Below, piece after piece: positions 1-8,629 of a stretch of DNA of 34,218 nt; position 1 is the stretch's first letter, and each line of letters opens with the position of its first letter. The notes under the pieces were generated by a model. The model was not told where the DNA came from. It was given only the letters and a program-made list of their open reading frames with translations, and did no database searches. This stretch comes from an uncultured Nitrosomonas sp. (GTDB taxonomy: Bacteria > Pseudomonadota > Gammaproteobacteria > Burkholderiales > Nitrosomonadaceae). The stretch spans positions 1-34,218 of the forward strand of contig CADEDO010000029.1 of assembly GCA_902826115.1 (NCBI GenBank), written 5' to 3'. Both the position numbers and the translations under genes were made by a program.

Positions 1-186
1 TCTACTCATTACATAAAATCATATCGTTATGGATTATTCAGGGTGGACTACTTATAGATCTGAACTTAATCTAATTTGATGGTATTTGCTTCAGTAAGAG
101 GACTAATATAAGTCCCCATCACCGAATTTTGAGAGTGAAGAGTTAAATTGCACTCATAAGATAACTTTTATTGATGATACTCTAAC

Positions 187-594
187 TTATGCGTTTGGTC
201 GCACCAAAAGGATGGATGACTCCACTTTACTGACTAATTGTTCAGCAACGGAGCCAATCACAAAACGTTCTAGGCCACGACGATTAGCTGTTCCAACTAC
301 GAGTAAATCAGCACCCCATTCATTTACAGCTGCTGCTATGGCTTCAGAAATGCCATTTAATCCATAAATGATATCTGCATAGACTAGACGAGTTTCGATT
401 TCTAAAGCATCTACGGAAGTCCTGGCGTTATCTAATATTTCTTTACCCGCTTGCATATCAGCATCGCTATCACTTTTCGCAGAATGAATGATGCATAGGG
501 TCGCATTGTAAGAATTGGCAATGTTTTGTGCTTCTTCTAATGCATTCTGCGCTGTTTCACTACCATCAACTGCCACCATGATTTTTTTGTACAT
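187..594 (-). CDS. Universal stress protein, UspA family
   Basis: A 135-residue single-domain protein of normal UspA length. It opens with MYKKIMVAVDGSETAQNAL, the family's first beta strand and nucleotide-contacting Asp. It ends with an ATP-loop-like segment, GTANRRGLERFVIGS, followed by SILLVRP. In ATP-binding members this loop reads G-x2-G-x9-G-(S/T). Here the second Gly is Asn, so nucleotide binding may be altered. UspA proteins are cytoplasmic stress and nucleotide-binding proteins of broad, poorly defined role. The gene lies downstream of the SulP transporter on the same strand with a 92-bp gap, so co-transcription is plausible. An AAGGA-type ribosome site lies about 11 nt before the ATG. 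The family call is firm; the specific function is unknown. Confidence 0.9.
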   Translation of the reverse strand: MYKKIMVAVDGSETAQNALEEAQNIANSYNATLCIIHSAKSDSDADMQAGKEILDNARTSVDALEIETRLVYADIIYGLNGISEAIAAAVNEWGADLLVVGTANRRGLERFVIGSVAEQLVSKVESSILLVRPNA

Positions 595-625
595 ACGGGT
601 TTTTCCTTTTGTGGTTTTTTTTGCT

Positions 626-653
626 AAAGGACAGGTATAAATACCTGTCCTTT
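626..653 (-). other. Perfect hairpin between sulP-like gene and uspA
   Basis: Thirteen bases (AAAGGACAGGTAT, 626-638) are followed after two bases by their exact reverse complement (641-653). In the direction of transcription (minus) the stem is followed by an A-run rather than a U-run, so it is not a classic intrinsic terminator. It may be an RNA-processing or stability element between the two genes, or a weak attenuator. The structure is seen directly; its role is inferred. Confidence 0.55.
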
Positions 654-686
654 AAAGATCAAATGTTTGTAAGCGAATGATGTTTA

Positions 687-2051
687 TCAGCTTACAGAAT
701 TGCTATCTCTTTTCAGGTTATCAAAATATCTTTTAATAACTGCTCTTCCTGGCATATTATCGTGTTTAGTATAAACCAGATAATGAACAATCGCATGGAT
801 TGCCATTGCAATCAATAGCCCTTCAAAAATACCAACTTTATAAACTAATCCACCGCATAAGAGTGCTAGCATTAATGCGTATGGACCATAATGTGTAACA
901 TGCACCAAGCCTGCAATCATTTTATAGCCAGTGAAAACCATAATTGCAGCCAACGCAAACTTTGGCAGATAATCAAGATATGATGTATTTAGCATAAAGA
1001 AAGTAACCACACAGCCAATGATTAACACAGAAAACTTGGTATAGGCACCTGCCAGTTTATTGGTTGTACTCTTAGCTAAGCCATCCAAATTGGTCATGCC
1101 GCCGAAGAAACTGGAGCCTAAGTTGGCAATCCAGATTGCAAGTAAGCTGTTGTTACTATTGCATTTACGCTTGAGTGGATCAATTTTCTCAATAGCTGCG
1201 TTACTCATGACCTGTTCAATAACATCAATAACTGCCAACATAGCACAGAAAAGTACCATATAGATCATAAGCGTTGTATCAAAGTCTTCAGGTAACGGTA
1301 ATCTGAAATGCAGCGGTACATCCTCTACATAAATCATCGGTACGGATATCACTTGAGCCAGTATTACACCAGAAATAATCAATGCAAAATATGGCACGGC
1401 TGGTTGTGTATCCTTAAATTTAGTGAAGAGATAAACAAACCCTAAGAAGCCAATCAGAGATATTGAGCACATTTGTATGCGCGCATCATTCCAGAACTCT
1501 TCCGTGACCGATTCTTCAGGTATTTCATAAGAGAATTGGAAAAATCTCAGCAGAATCTTTAGACCTACACCCGCCAGTAATCCCTCGACTAAATATACTG
1601 GCACGGCGATCAGCAGATAGCGCTGCCAGTTGAATTGCCAAATGACAGCCTGCATCACAGCAGTTAGAAAAATGCAAAATGCCATGTTCTGGATACCAAA
1701 GTTGGCAACACCAAGCGCTAACACAGGCGCCAGTCCAGCAGCAATCCCCGGGCTACCGATAAAGTTCCCAGGTCTGAACCAAGCATTGATCCAACCTACA
1801 AAACTTGCAAAGGCTACGGTGGCTAAACCAACTTTAATCGGATAATCAGACATCATGGCAATACCAATGGATAATGGGATTGCCATCGCACCAGTGATTA
1901 ATCCAGCGGCTATATCACGTCCAACATACTGCGCCTGAAAGGCTGCTGAGCCTGTTACAGGTGCAGGAGTATGACTAGCCTGACTTGTTGACGAAGCTTT
2001 ATTGTCTTCATCGCCGTGCGACGACGATTTATTTTCTATTTCTGAACTCAT
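687..2051 (-). CDS. SulP/SLC26-family inorganic anion transporter, no STAS domain
   Basis: A 454-residue polytopic membrane protein. After a hydrophilic Ser-rich N-terminus (about residues 1-40), the segment GLITGAMAIPLSIGIAM and then PGNFIGSPGIAAGLAPVLA match the first transmembrane spans and anion-binding region of SulP carriers. TNLDGLAKSTTNKLAGA fits the later conserved region, and hydrophobic spans continue to about residue 430. Typical SulP proteins run 500-600 residues and end in a cytoplasmic STAS domain. This one stops about 25 residues after the last span, so STAS is absent. Family substrates include sulfate, bicarbonate and other anions; bicarbonate uptake would suit an autotroph, but that is inference. 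A GGGGGAG ribosome site lies about 10 nt before the ATG. A uspA gene follows on the same strand. Confidence 0.9.
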   Translation of the reverse strand: MSSEIENKSSSHGDEDNKASSTSQASHTPAPVTGSAAFQAQYVGRDIAAGLITGAMAIPLSIGIAMMSDYPIKVGLATVAFASFVGWINAWFRPGNFIGSPGIAAGLAPVLALGVANFGIQNMAFCIFLTAVMQAVIWQFNWQRYLLIAVPVYLVEGLLAGVGLKILLRFFQFSYEIPEESVTEEFWNDARIQMCSISLIGFLGFVYLFTKFKDTQPAVPYFALIISGVILAQVISVPMIYVEDVPLHFRLPLPEDFDTTLMIYMVLFCAMLAVIDVIEQVMSNAAIEKIDPLKRKCNSNNSLLAIWIANLGSSFFGGMTNLDGLAKSTTNKLAGAYTKFSVLIIGCVVTFFMLNTSYLDYLPKFALAAIMVFTGYKMIAGLVHVTHYGPYALMLALLCGGLVYKVGIFEGLLIAMAIHAIVHYLVYTKHDNMPGRAVIKRYFDNLKRDSNSVS

Positions 2052-2521
2052 GTATAACTATCTCCCCCAGTGTGATAACTACTTATTTGTTTAATGCAGA
2101 AAAAATTTAACACATCAATGTGAAGATTTCGTGAAGATAAATAAGAGGGGGTAGGCTGAATTTGTTGATATTATTAGATGAAATTTATATAAAAATTACT
2201 GAATCAGATTGATCGAATTGAACATTGTATGTTGAGACAATATGTCTCGAGTTGCTAATTTATTAGTGCCTTTTGCATGAAATAAGATGCTTAAAATGAA
2301 ATCAGTTTTGTGCGACTGCTTGGTACAGTAATTCTTTGTGGAATAGCTTGAAGTTTGATACAAAGCGGAAGGTTGGGTGGATATTGGATTACTAGATGAA
2401 TCAATCACTTGGATTGCGGTGTTAATGGATAATTTTCCCCTGTAGTGTACCAGTGCCGATCACTTTATAGTCTTCCTCAGATTGTATTGTAGAGATGATT
2501 TTTTGATTCTATGAGCTGTAA
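2052..2521. other. 470-bp AT-rich intergenic region with one small dyad
   Basis: No convincing gene is visible. A 70-codon open frame on the minus strand (2196-2408) has low-complexity composition and no family resemblance, and is probably not coding. The region should hold the promoter of the SulP gene. A dyad GAGACA-ATA-TGTCTC at 2234-2248 has the form of a small operator. Nothing else stands out. Confidence 0.4.
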
Positions 2522-3796
2522 TTAGTTGAAAATAATATGAAAGGTTGTTCCCTGACCTGGAGTGCTGTCTACTTCAATACCCCATCCATAGTGATTGCAG
2601 ATCCGTTTGACGATAGCCAATCCGATTCCTAGCCCTTGTCCTTGTGTAGAGCCCCGGAAAAAACGTTCATAAAGTAAAGGTAAATAAGCGGGTTCTATGC
2701 CAATGCCTGAGTCAGAAATTGATAGGCGTTGATTGTTAAATTCAACGCGGATAAAACCACTTTCAGTATATTGCACGGCGTTTCTAAGTAAGTTCATCAG
2801 TGCAGTATGCAAAGCTTGTCGGTTGAGTGTAAGCGTAATTTCGGGGGCAATACTGACTTCAAACTTCAGCTTTTTCCGATAGATTTCTCCACATATTGGT
2901 TCAACAGCATCAAAAACACATTCAGCGATGGCTACCGGTTCCATGACACCTAATGCTTGTTCTCTCGCAAGAAACAGCAGTGCTTGCAATTGTTCGCCCA
3001 TGCGGGTGGCTGCTGACTCAATCATTTTAATTCGGTGACAGGCCCTGACTGGTAGGTCAGGTATTGTATTCAATAATTCACAGCTAGTCAGAATGGTTGT
3101 GATGGGAGTTCTTAGCTCATGGCTAATATTGGCGGTGAATTCCTGCTCACGCTGGAGCATGCGTTCGATACGATTCTGATAATCATCCAATGCACGAGCG
3201 AGTTGCGCCACCTCTTCATCCATATCAGGTTGTGTCAATAAGCCAATCTGTACATCACCAGGTGCAAGCAGACTGACTCGTTCTGCTAAATCGGATACTT
3301 GCTTGACGAGCATGCCAGCAAGCAAGTATCCGACTACAAATGCAATGGCAACTACTGCAACCCATGACATTATAATGAGCCACCTCAATTTGCTAAGTCT
3401 CTGTTTATGCAATGCAATCCGATAAGCGACGAGAAACTTCACTTCATCAATAGTATGCACTAAGACATGAAAATCCTCGGGACCATAATAGATGCGATGA
3501 TAACCAGCATTAAATCCACGTAGGTAGGCAGGGATCTGCAATTCGTCGTCCATATCATGAATGACGTAGCTTTTAAGATGCGAGCCAACGTGTGAAATAA
3601 AATCTGAATGTTTTTGATAGCGATGGACAAGATGATCCATTTCCATTTGAATCACTTGTTCAATATGGGCTTCTTCAATTTTGTCTGAAGCAAAGTAGAG
3701 AATAATACACAGCGTTCCAACAATAAAAATACTAAATGTAGCTAACGCTACTGCGACGCGGTAGCGTAGGCTGTGTTCAATCTGGAATTTGAGCAC
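2522..3796 (-). CDS. Sensor histidine kinase of a two-component system
   Basis: A 424-residue membrane kinase. Hydrophobic spans at about 13-35 and 139-160 flank a periplasmic sensor region of about 100 residues with no recognised fold. A HAMP-like linker follows. The H-box FTANISHELRTPIT places the phosphoacceptor at His226. The N-box (NLLRNAVQYTE), G1 (DSGIGI), F-box (YERFFRG) and G2 (GQGLGIGLAIV) are all present, so the catalytic domain looks intact. The start is a GTG, and the gene overlaps the upstream response regulator by 20 bp, which implies translational coupling. The kinase would phosphorylate that regulator. The signal is unknown. The arrangement resembles QseC/PhoQ-like pairs with OmpR-type regulators. 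Confidence 0.93.
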   Translation of the reverse strand: MLKFQIEHSLRYRVAVALATFSIFIVGTLCIILYFASDKIEEAHIEQVIQMEMDHLVHRYQKHSDFISHVGSHLKSYVIHDMDDELQIPAYLRGFNAGYHRIYYGPEDFHVLVHTIDEVKFLVAYRIALHKQRLSKLRWLIIMSWVAVVAIAFVVGYLLAGMLVKQVSDLAERVSLLAPGDVQIGLLTQPDMDEEVAQLARALDDYQNRIERMLQREQEFTANISHELRTPITTILTSCELLNTIPDLPVRACHRIKMIESAATRMGEQLQALLFLAREQALGVMEPVAIAECVFDAVEPICGEIYRKKLKFEVSIAPEITLTLNRQALHTALMNLLRNAVQYTESGFIRVEFNNQRLSISDSGIGIEPAYLPLLYERFFRGSTQGQGLGIGLAIVKRICNHYGWGIEVDSTPGQGTTFHIIFN

Positions 3797-4466
3797 GAGA
3801 AGTCAAACAATAACCAAGACCATGGACGGTTTCAATGGGATCGTATCCGCCAGCTTTCGTTAATGCTCGTCGCAAAATATGCATGTGACTGCGAAGGGTG
3901 TCGCTGGTTTCCTGAACATCTTCCCAAGCTTCCAGTTCGAGCTCTTCTCGACTGAATACTCTGCCGGGCTCACTCATCATTAGCGCCAGTAGGCGAATGC
4001 ACTTTGGTGGAAGCTTAACGTTCTTATTCTCAAAACGAATAGAAAGCGTTTTGGGGTCGAAAGAAAGTTTGTCAAATTCCAGTGTGCGATTCGCTACTTT
4101 GCCAATATGCCTTTTGTGCATGGCCAGCAGGCGAGCTTCAACTTCTTTTAATGCAAACGGTTTGATCAAATAATCATCTGCACCATGTTCAAAACCGGCC
4201 AATTTGTCTTCTAATGTGTCGCGGGCTGTCAGCATTAAGATGGGCGTATCAATCTGCAATTCCTGGCGCAGTTTCCGACACAAAGTGATTCCATTCATCC
4301 CTGGTAAACCTAAATCCAGTAGAATCGCATCGAATCGCTGCGTGACTGCCAGATGCAGTCCTGCAATTCCATTGACGGCCGCATCCGCGGTATGTCCTCG
4401 CGATTCCAGAAAATCATAAAGATTGGCGGCAATGGCCGAATCATCTTCAATAATCAGTATATGCAC
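3777..4466 (-). CDS. OmpR/PhoB-family response regulator
   Basis: A 229-residue DNA-binding regulator. The receiver domain (about 1-115) shows the acidic pocket E7-D8-D9, phosphoacceptor Asp51 in LLDLGLPGMNG, the switch Thr80, and Lys102 in IKPF. The C-terminal winged-helix domain (about 125-225) has the usual VFSREEL and DTLRSHMHILRRAL elements and ends with ETVHGLGYCL. The start codon is GTG (4464-4466). It lies 43 bp downstream of hemE on the same strand and overlaps the kinase gene, so it may be transcribed from its own promoter or by read-through from hemE. Target genes cannot be told from the sequence. Confidence 0.94.
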   Translation of the reverse strand: MHILIIEDDSAIAANLYDFLESRGHTADAAVNGIAGLHLAVTQRFDAILLDLGLPGMNGITLCRKLRQELQIDTPILMLTARDTLEDKLAGFEHGADDYLIKPFALKEVEARLLAMHKRHIGKVANRTLEFDKLSFDPKTLSIRFENKNVKLPPKCIRLLALMMSEPGRVFSREELELEAWEDVQETSDTLRSHMHILRRALTKAGGYDPIETVHGLGYCLTSRAQIPD

Positions 4467-4509
4467 AAAATTGCCTGCAATGATAATTCAAAACGGTTGC
4501 GTTTCTTAT

Positions 4510-5571
4510 CTAATGAAATTTCCTACTCAAAGTATGAACAGCTTCAACCAGTGCCGCTGCATTTTCTGGAGGCGTAAACTGAGAAATACCATGACCTAGA
4601 TTGAATACATGCCCGTTGCCGTTGCCATAACTGGTGAGTATCTTTTCCACTTCAGACGTGATTACTTTCGGAGATGCAAAAAGCACAGACGGGTCAAGAT
4701 TGCCCTGTAAAGCGACTTTATCTCCGACACGTTGACGTGCCTCGCCAATGTCGATTGTCCAGTCTAATCCAACGGCATTACATCCAATGTCTGCAATAGC
4801 CTCCAGCCACAGGCCACCGCCTTTGGTAAATACAATACTGGGCACTTGCATTCCGTCCTGCTCACGTTTCAGCCCGTTAACAATTTGTTGCATATAGCGC
4901 AATGAGAATTCTTTATAAGCAGCGTGAGAAAGTGCGCCGCCCCAAGTATCAAAAATCATTACAATCTGAGCGCCAGATTCAATCTGTGCATTTAGATACG
5001 CAGTCACTGCCTTCGCATTTACATCGAGGATATGATGCAATAAATCAGGACGCTGATACAGCATGGTTTTGATTTCGCGAAATTCGGTACCGCCGCGGCC
5101 TTCAACCATATAGCAAGCTAATGTGAAGGGGCTACCTGAGAAACCGATCAATGGTACTCGATTGTCTAAAGCTTTGCGGATCTCAGAGACTGCATCCATT
5201 ACATAACGTAGCTCTGCATTCGGGTCAGGCACTGCCAATGCCCGAATTTCTTTTTCTTCGCGTAAAGGGCGTTCAAACATAGGCCCTTCACCATGAGAAA
5301 AATAGAGTCCTAACCCCATTGCATCCGGGATAGTTAGAATATCCGAGAACAATATCGCAGCATCCAGCGGAAAACGTGCCAATGGCTGCATGGTTACTTC
5401 GGTAGCAAAACCTGGATTTTTACACAAAGACAGAAAATCTCCAGCGCGTGCTCGAGTTTCATTATATTCTGCCAAATATCTGCCTGCCTGACGCATCAAC
5501 CAAACAGGGGTATATTCGACAGGTTGTTTCAGTAATGCGCGCAGTAACGTGTCATTTTTAAGTGTTGTCAT
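4510..5571 (-). CDS. hemE: Uroporphyrinogen decarboxylase
   Basis: A 353-residue enzyme of exactly the family size. It removes four carboxyl groups from uroporphyrinogen III to give coproporphyrinogen III in cytoplasmic haem synthesis. The signature [15 protein letters not shown] near residues 22-36 supplies the conserved substrate-binding arginines. [19 protein letters not shown] in the middle is also diagnostic, and the C-terminus [10 protein letters not shown] is typical. The start is ATG with a weak ribosome site. It is in a minus-strand series after aroKB and dgt, with a 169-bp gap before it. Haem supply would matter in a cytochrome-rich nitrifier, but that link is inference. Confidence 0.97.
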   Translation of the reverse strand: MTTLKNDTLLRALLKQPVEYTPVWLMRQAGRYLAEYNETRARAGDFLSLCKNPGFATEVTMQPLARFPLDAAILFSDILTIPDAMGLGLYFSHGEGPMFERPLREEKEIRALAVPDPNAELRYVMDAVSEIRKALDNRVPLIGFSGSPFTLACYMVEGRGGTEFREIKTMLYQRPDLLHHILDVNAKAVTAYLNAQIESGAQIVMIFDTWGGALSHAAYKEFSLRYMQQIVNGLKREQDGMQVPSIVFTKGGGLWLEAIADIGCNAVGLDWTIDIGEARQRVGDKVALQGNLDPSVLFASPKVITSEVEKILTSYGNGNGHVFNLGHGISQFTPPENAAALVEAVHTLSRKFH

Positions 5572-5740
5572 TAATAAGCCTATATCTTATTTTTCTTTGA
5601 AAGGCTACTTTTAAGCAAGTATATAAACCTTTTCCCAATTCTCAATTTTACCAGTGAATAGCAGTCGCGTATATCTTCAATCGGATATGTGAAATTAACT
5701 TATTACATTAGAGAATAATTTCTGCAATTAAAAGCTTGGT

Positions 5741-6871
5741 TTAATTTTCTGCAATCGTAAATAGGCGCTGGTATTCTTTGATGGCATACCGGTCTGTCAT
5801 GCCAGCAATATAATCGGCGATAGCTTGATGGTTTTCCCGTTCAAATTTTCTCTGATATTCGACGGGAAGAAGCTGTCTATTGGCACTAAAAGCGCTAAAA
5901 AGTTTTTCTATGGTATGGTGTGCCTTGCTACTCATGCGCACCACGCGGAAATGTCGATACAGATTATCGTACAAAAATTTTTTCAATGCTTGCTGCTCTT
6001 TTTTTATCTCCGGACTGAAACTGATCAGAGGCGGCGACATTTGAACCGCTTCTAAGCTACTCACTTGAGCATCTTTGATATTCATCGTGCTTTGTTGAAT
6101 GAGATCTGTTGCTAGGGTATTGATCATGCTGCGTATGGTTTCATAAACGAGACGGCGCTCAGGCAGTGTCGGATGTTGATGTTTTACCTGTGTCAAATGG
6201 CGCGAAAAAATGGATACGCCTTCTAATTGATTTAACGTGATTAGACCTGAACGCAACCCATCATCAACATCGTGATTGTTGTAAGCAATTTCATCGGCAA
6301 GGTTTGCCAATTGTGCTTCCAGAGAAGGTCTTTTATTGTGTAAAAACCGCTCTCCGATTTCACCGAGTCTGTCGATATTTTTTTTAGCGACATGCTTGAG
6401 TATTCCTTCCCGTGTTTCATAACACAGATTAAGACCATCAAAAGCAGCATAACGTTCTTCCAGAACATCAACCACTCGCAAAGACTGAAGATTATGCTCA
6501 AAACCGCCATAGTCCTTCATGCATTCGTTCAATGCATCCTGGCCGGCATGTCCAAATGGAGTGTGTCCCAGATCATGGGCGAGTGCAATCGCTTCGACCA
6601 GATCTTCATTCAAATGCAATGTTCTTGCAATCGAGCGTCCGATTTGTGCCACTTCTAAGCTATGAGTTAGGCGTGTGCGAAACAAATCGCCTTCATGATT
6701 GACAAAAACCTGAGTTTTATATTCCAACCGGCGAAAAGCCGAGGAATGTATGATTCGATCCCGGTCACGTTGAAATTCGCTGCGCCCCATGGGAGGTTTC
6801 TCGGGAATTTTTCGTCCCCGCGAATTCTCAGTAGTTACCGCATAAGCCGCTAACTCATTCATTGATCTCAT
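5741..6871 (-). CDS. dgt: Deoxyguanosinetriphosphate triphosphohydrolase-like protein (HD domain)
   Basis: A 376-residue cytoplasmic HD-domain protein of the short Dgt-like class, which hydrolyses dNTPs to the nucleoside and triphosphate. The metal-binding residues are visible: His70 ([10 protein letters not shown]), His99-Asp100 ([15 protein letters not shown]) and Asp193 (NLADEIAY). The size is below that of E. coli Dgt (about 505) but standard for this subgroup. The gene overlaps the 3' end of aroKB by 17 bp. An alternative ATG three codons downstream (6860-6862) overlaps the aroKB stop more tightly and could be the true start. Either way translation is coupled to aroKB. Confidence 0.93.
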   Translation of the reverse strand: MRSMNELAAYAVTTENSRGRKIPEKPPMGRSEFQRDRDRIIHSSAFRRLEYKTQVFVNHEGDLFRTRLTHSLEVAQIGRSIARTLHLNEDLVEAIALAHDLGHTPFGHAGQDALNECMKDYGGFEHNLQSLRVVDVLEERYAAFDGLNLCYETREGILKHVAKKNIDRLGEIGERFLHNKRPSLEAQLANLADEIAYNNHDVDDGLRSGLITLNQLEGVSIFSRHLTQVKHQHPTLPERRLVYETIRSMINTLATDLIQQSTMNIKDAQVSSLEAVQMSPPLISFSPEIKKEQQALKKFLYDNLYRHFRVVRMSSKAHHTIEKLFSAFSANRQLLPVEYQRKFERENHQAIADYIAGMTDRYAIKEYQRLFTIAEN

Positions 6872-8561
6872 CGGTCATGCAAGCTAATATGGTTTCAGTT
6901 AGTGCGGTAGACGGAATGTCTGCGCGCATCACTGCTTCGCCAATGCGATTCAGCAGAATAAAACGGGTTTTCCCGGCATCCACTTTTTTGTCCAACAACA
7001 TCAACTGCAAGTATCTCTCCGGCGGCATTTTAGGTGCAGTAACCGGTAACTCCGCCTGCACAAAGATCTTGCGTATGCGGGTAACATCCGCTTCGCTGAT
7101 GAGTCTCATGCGACGGGACAGCTCAGCCGCCATAACAGTGCCCACTGCTACCGCTTCGCCATGTAACCAGACCCCATACCCCATGCCGTTCTCGATTGCA
7201 TGACCAAACGTATGACCTAGATTCAGCAAAGCGCGCACTCCTTTCTCTTTTTCATCGGTAGCGACGATTTCAGCCTTGTTTTCGCAGCTGCGTTGAATGG
7301 CTTCATTGAGAACGAAGGGATCACGTGCCAACAATCGCCGCATATTTTGTTCAAGCCAATCAAAAAAAGCCGGATCGCGAATTAAGCCATATTTAATGAT
7401 TTCGGCGATGCCGGCGCGCAATTCTCTATCGGGTAGGGTATTTAAGGTTGCACTATCCGTGAGTACCATGCGTGGCTGATAAAAGGCGCCGATCATATTT
7501 TTGCCTAATTGATGATTGATGCCGGTCTTGCCGCCCACTGATGAATCCACTTGCGCCAGCAAGGTTGTGGGTATCTGGATAAAGGGTACGCCGCGTAGGT
7601 AAGTGGCTGCAGCAAATCCGGTCAGATCCCCGATCACGCCGCCACCTAAAGCTAAAATAGTGGTATTGCGTTCACAATGATTGGTCAGGAGTGCATCAAA
7701 AATTAAATTAAGTGTTTCCCAATTCTTATGAATTTCACCGTCCGGAAGAATAATGGGAACACAAGCCACGCCTTGTTTTTCCAATGCGGAACGTAATTTC
7801 TCTAAGTAAAGAGGGGCTATCGTTGTGTTGCTAACGATGGCCACCCGTTTCTGAGGTAAGCAAGCTAAGATCAAATCAATTTGCTCCAGGACCCCGTGCC
7901 CTATATGAATCTCATAGCTGCGTTTATCTGATGCAGTCGTAAAGTCTACCGAAATGGTTTGCATGGTATTTTGATGGCTATTCCTAAAGATATTGTGAAT
8001 GTTAATGGAAAGAAGTTTGTTAATGAGCTTTTGTATTAGATAGCGCACACCTTGTTTGCCACTATCGATAATGACATGCGCCGTTTCGCGATAAAGAGCA
8101 TCCCTTTGAATATAAAGTTCATTCAATCTTGCAAATAAATTCTGTGTTTGAAGTAACGGCCGATTTTTATCATGCCGGGTACGTCGGTACAAATCATTTA
8201 CCGATGCTCGCAAATAGATGACGATTCCACCCCGCTGAAGTATTTGCCGATTTTCTTGGCTCAGAACCGCGCCACCGCCGGTCGCCAAAACAATATTTTT
8301 TTTCTTGACCAGCTCGATTAACACTTCAGATTCGCGTTTGCGAAATCCAGCCTCACCTTCTATCTCAAAAATAACGGGAATTTTTACCCCTGTGCGCTCT
8401 TGTATCTCATGATCCGAATCGATAAATTCTTTACCCAGAGAATTAGCCAATGCTTTGCCTACGGTGGTTTTTCCGGCTCCCATCATTCCCACCAGAATGA
8501 TATTGGCATTACCCAGTTTCTTCTGGATGGGTTGGAGTATTTTTGTTTTACTTAAATTCAT
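6855..8561 (-). CDS. aroKB: Fused shikimate kinase / 3-dehydroquinate synthase
   Basis: A 568-residue protein joining two enzymes of the shikimate pathway. Residues about 15-185 are shikimate kinase: P-loop GMMGAGKTT (25-33), shikimate-binding Asp50 and Arg74, GGG (95-97), and the lid Arg in DKNRPLL (134). Residues about 200-560 are dehydroquinate synthase, with [16 protein letters not shown], the Lys-rich loop [12 protein letters not shown], and zinc ligands in [12 protein letters not shown] and HGEAVAVG. The halves are usually separate adjacent genes. Here the frame is continuous through a linker of roughly 15-20 residues. Met200 aligns with the usual AroB start but has no clear ribosome site, so a single polypeptide is favoured. 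The two reactions are non-consecutive steps of the pathway (2 and 5). Confidence 0.95.
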   Translation of the reverse strand: MNLSKTKILQPIQKKLGNANIILVGMMGAGKTTVGKALANSLGKEFIDSDHEIQERTGVKIPVIFEIEGEAGFRKRESEVLIELVKKKNIVLATGGGAVLSQENRQILQRGGIVIYLRASVNDLYRRTRHDKNRPLLQTQNLFARLNELYIQRDALYRETAHVIIDSGKQGVRYLIQKLINKLLSINIHNIFRNSHQNTMQTISVDFTTASDKRSYEIHIGHGVLEQIDLILACLPQKRVAIVSNTTIAPLYLEKLRSALEKQGVACVPIILPDGEIHKNWETLNLIFDALLTNHCERNTTILALGGGVIGDLTGFAAATYLRGVPFIQIPTTLLAQVDSSVGGKTGINHQLGKNMIGAFYQPRMVLTDSATLNTLPDRELRAGIAEIIKYGLIRDPAFFDWLEQNMRRLLARDPFVLNEAIQRSCENKAEIVATDEKEKGVRALLNLGHTFGHAIENGMGYGVWLHGEAVAVGTVMAAELSRRMRLISEADVTRIRKIFVQAELPVTAPKMPPERYLQLMLLDKKVDAGKTRFILLNRIGEAVMRADIPSTALTETILACMTDEINE

Positions 8562-8629
8562 ACTGGTGATTGTAGCTGATTAAGCGATCGGTCCGAAGGT
8601 GCGTAAGCAGCTTAATTGTGCATTGTAAG

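Noticed and set aside
2196-2408. A 70-codon minus-strand frame between the kinase and SulP genes
   Set aside because: Ser/Thr/Asn-rich composition typical of random AT-rich sequence, and no family resemblance.
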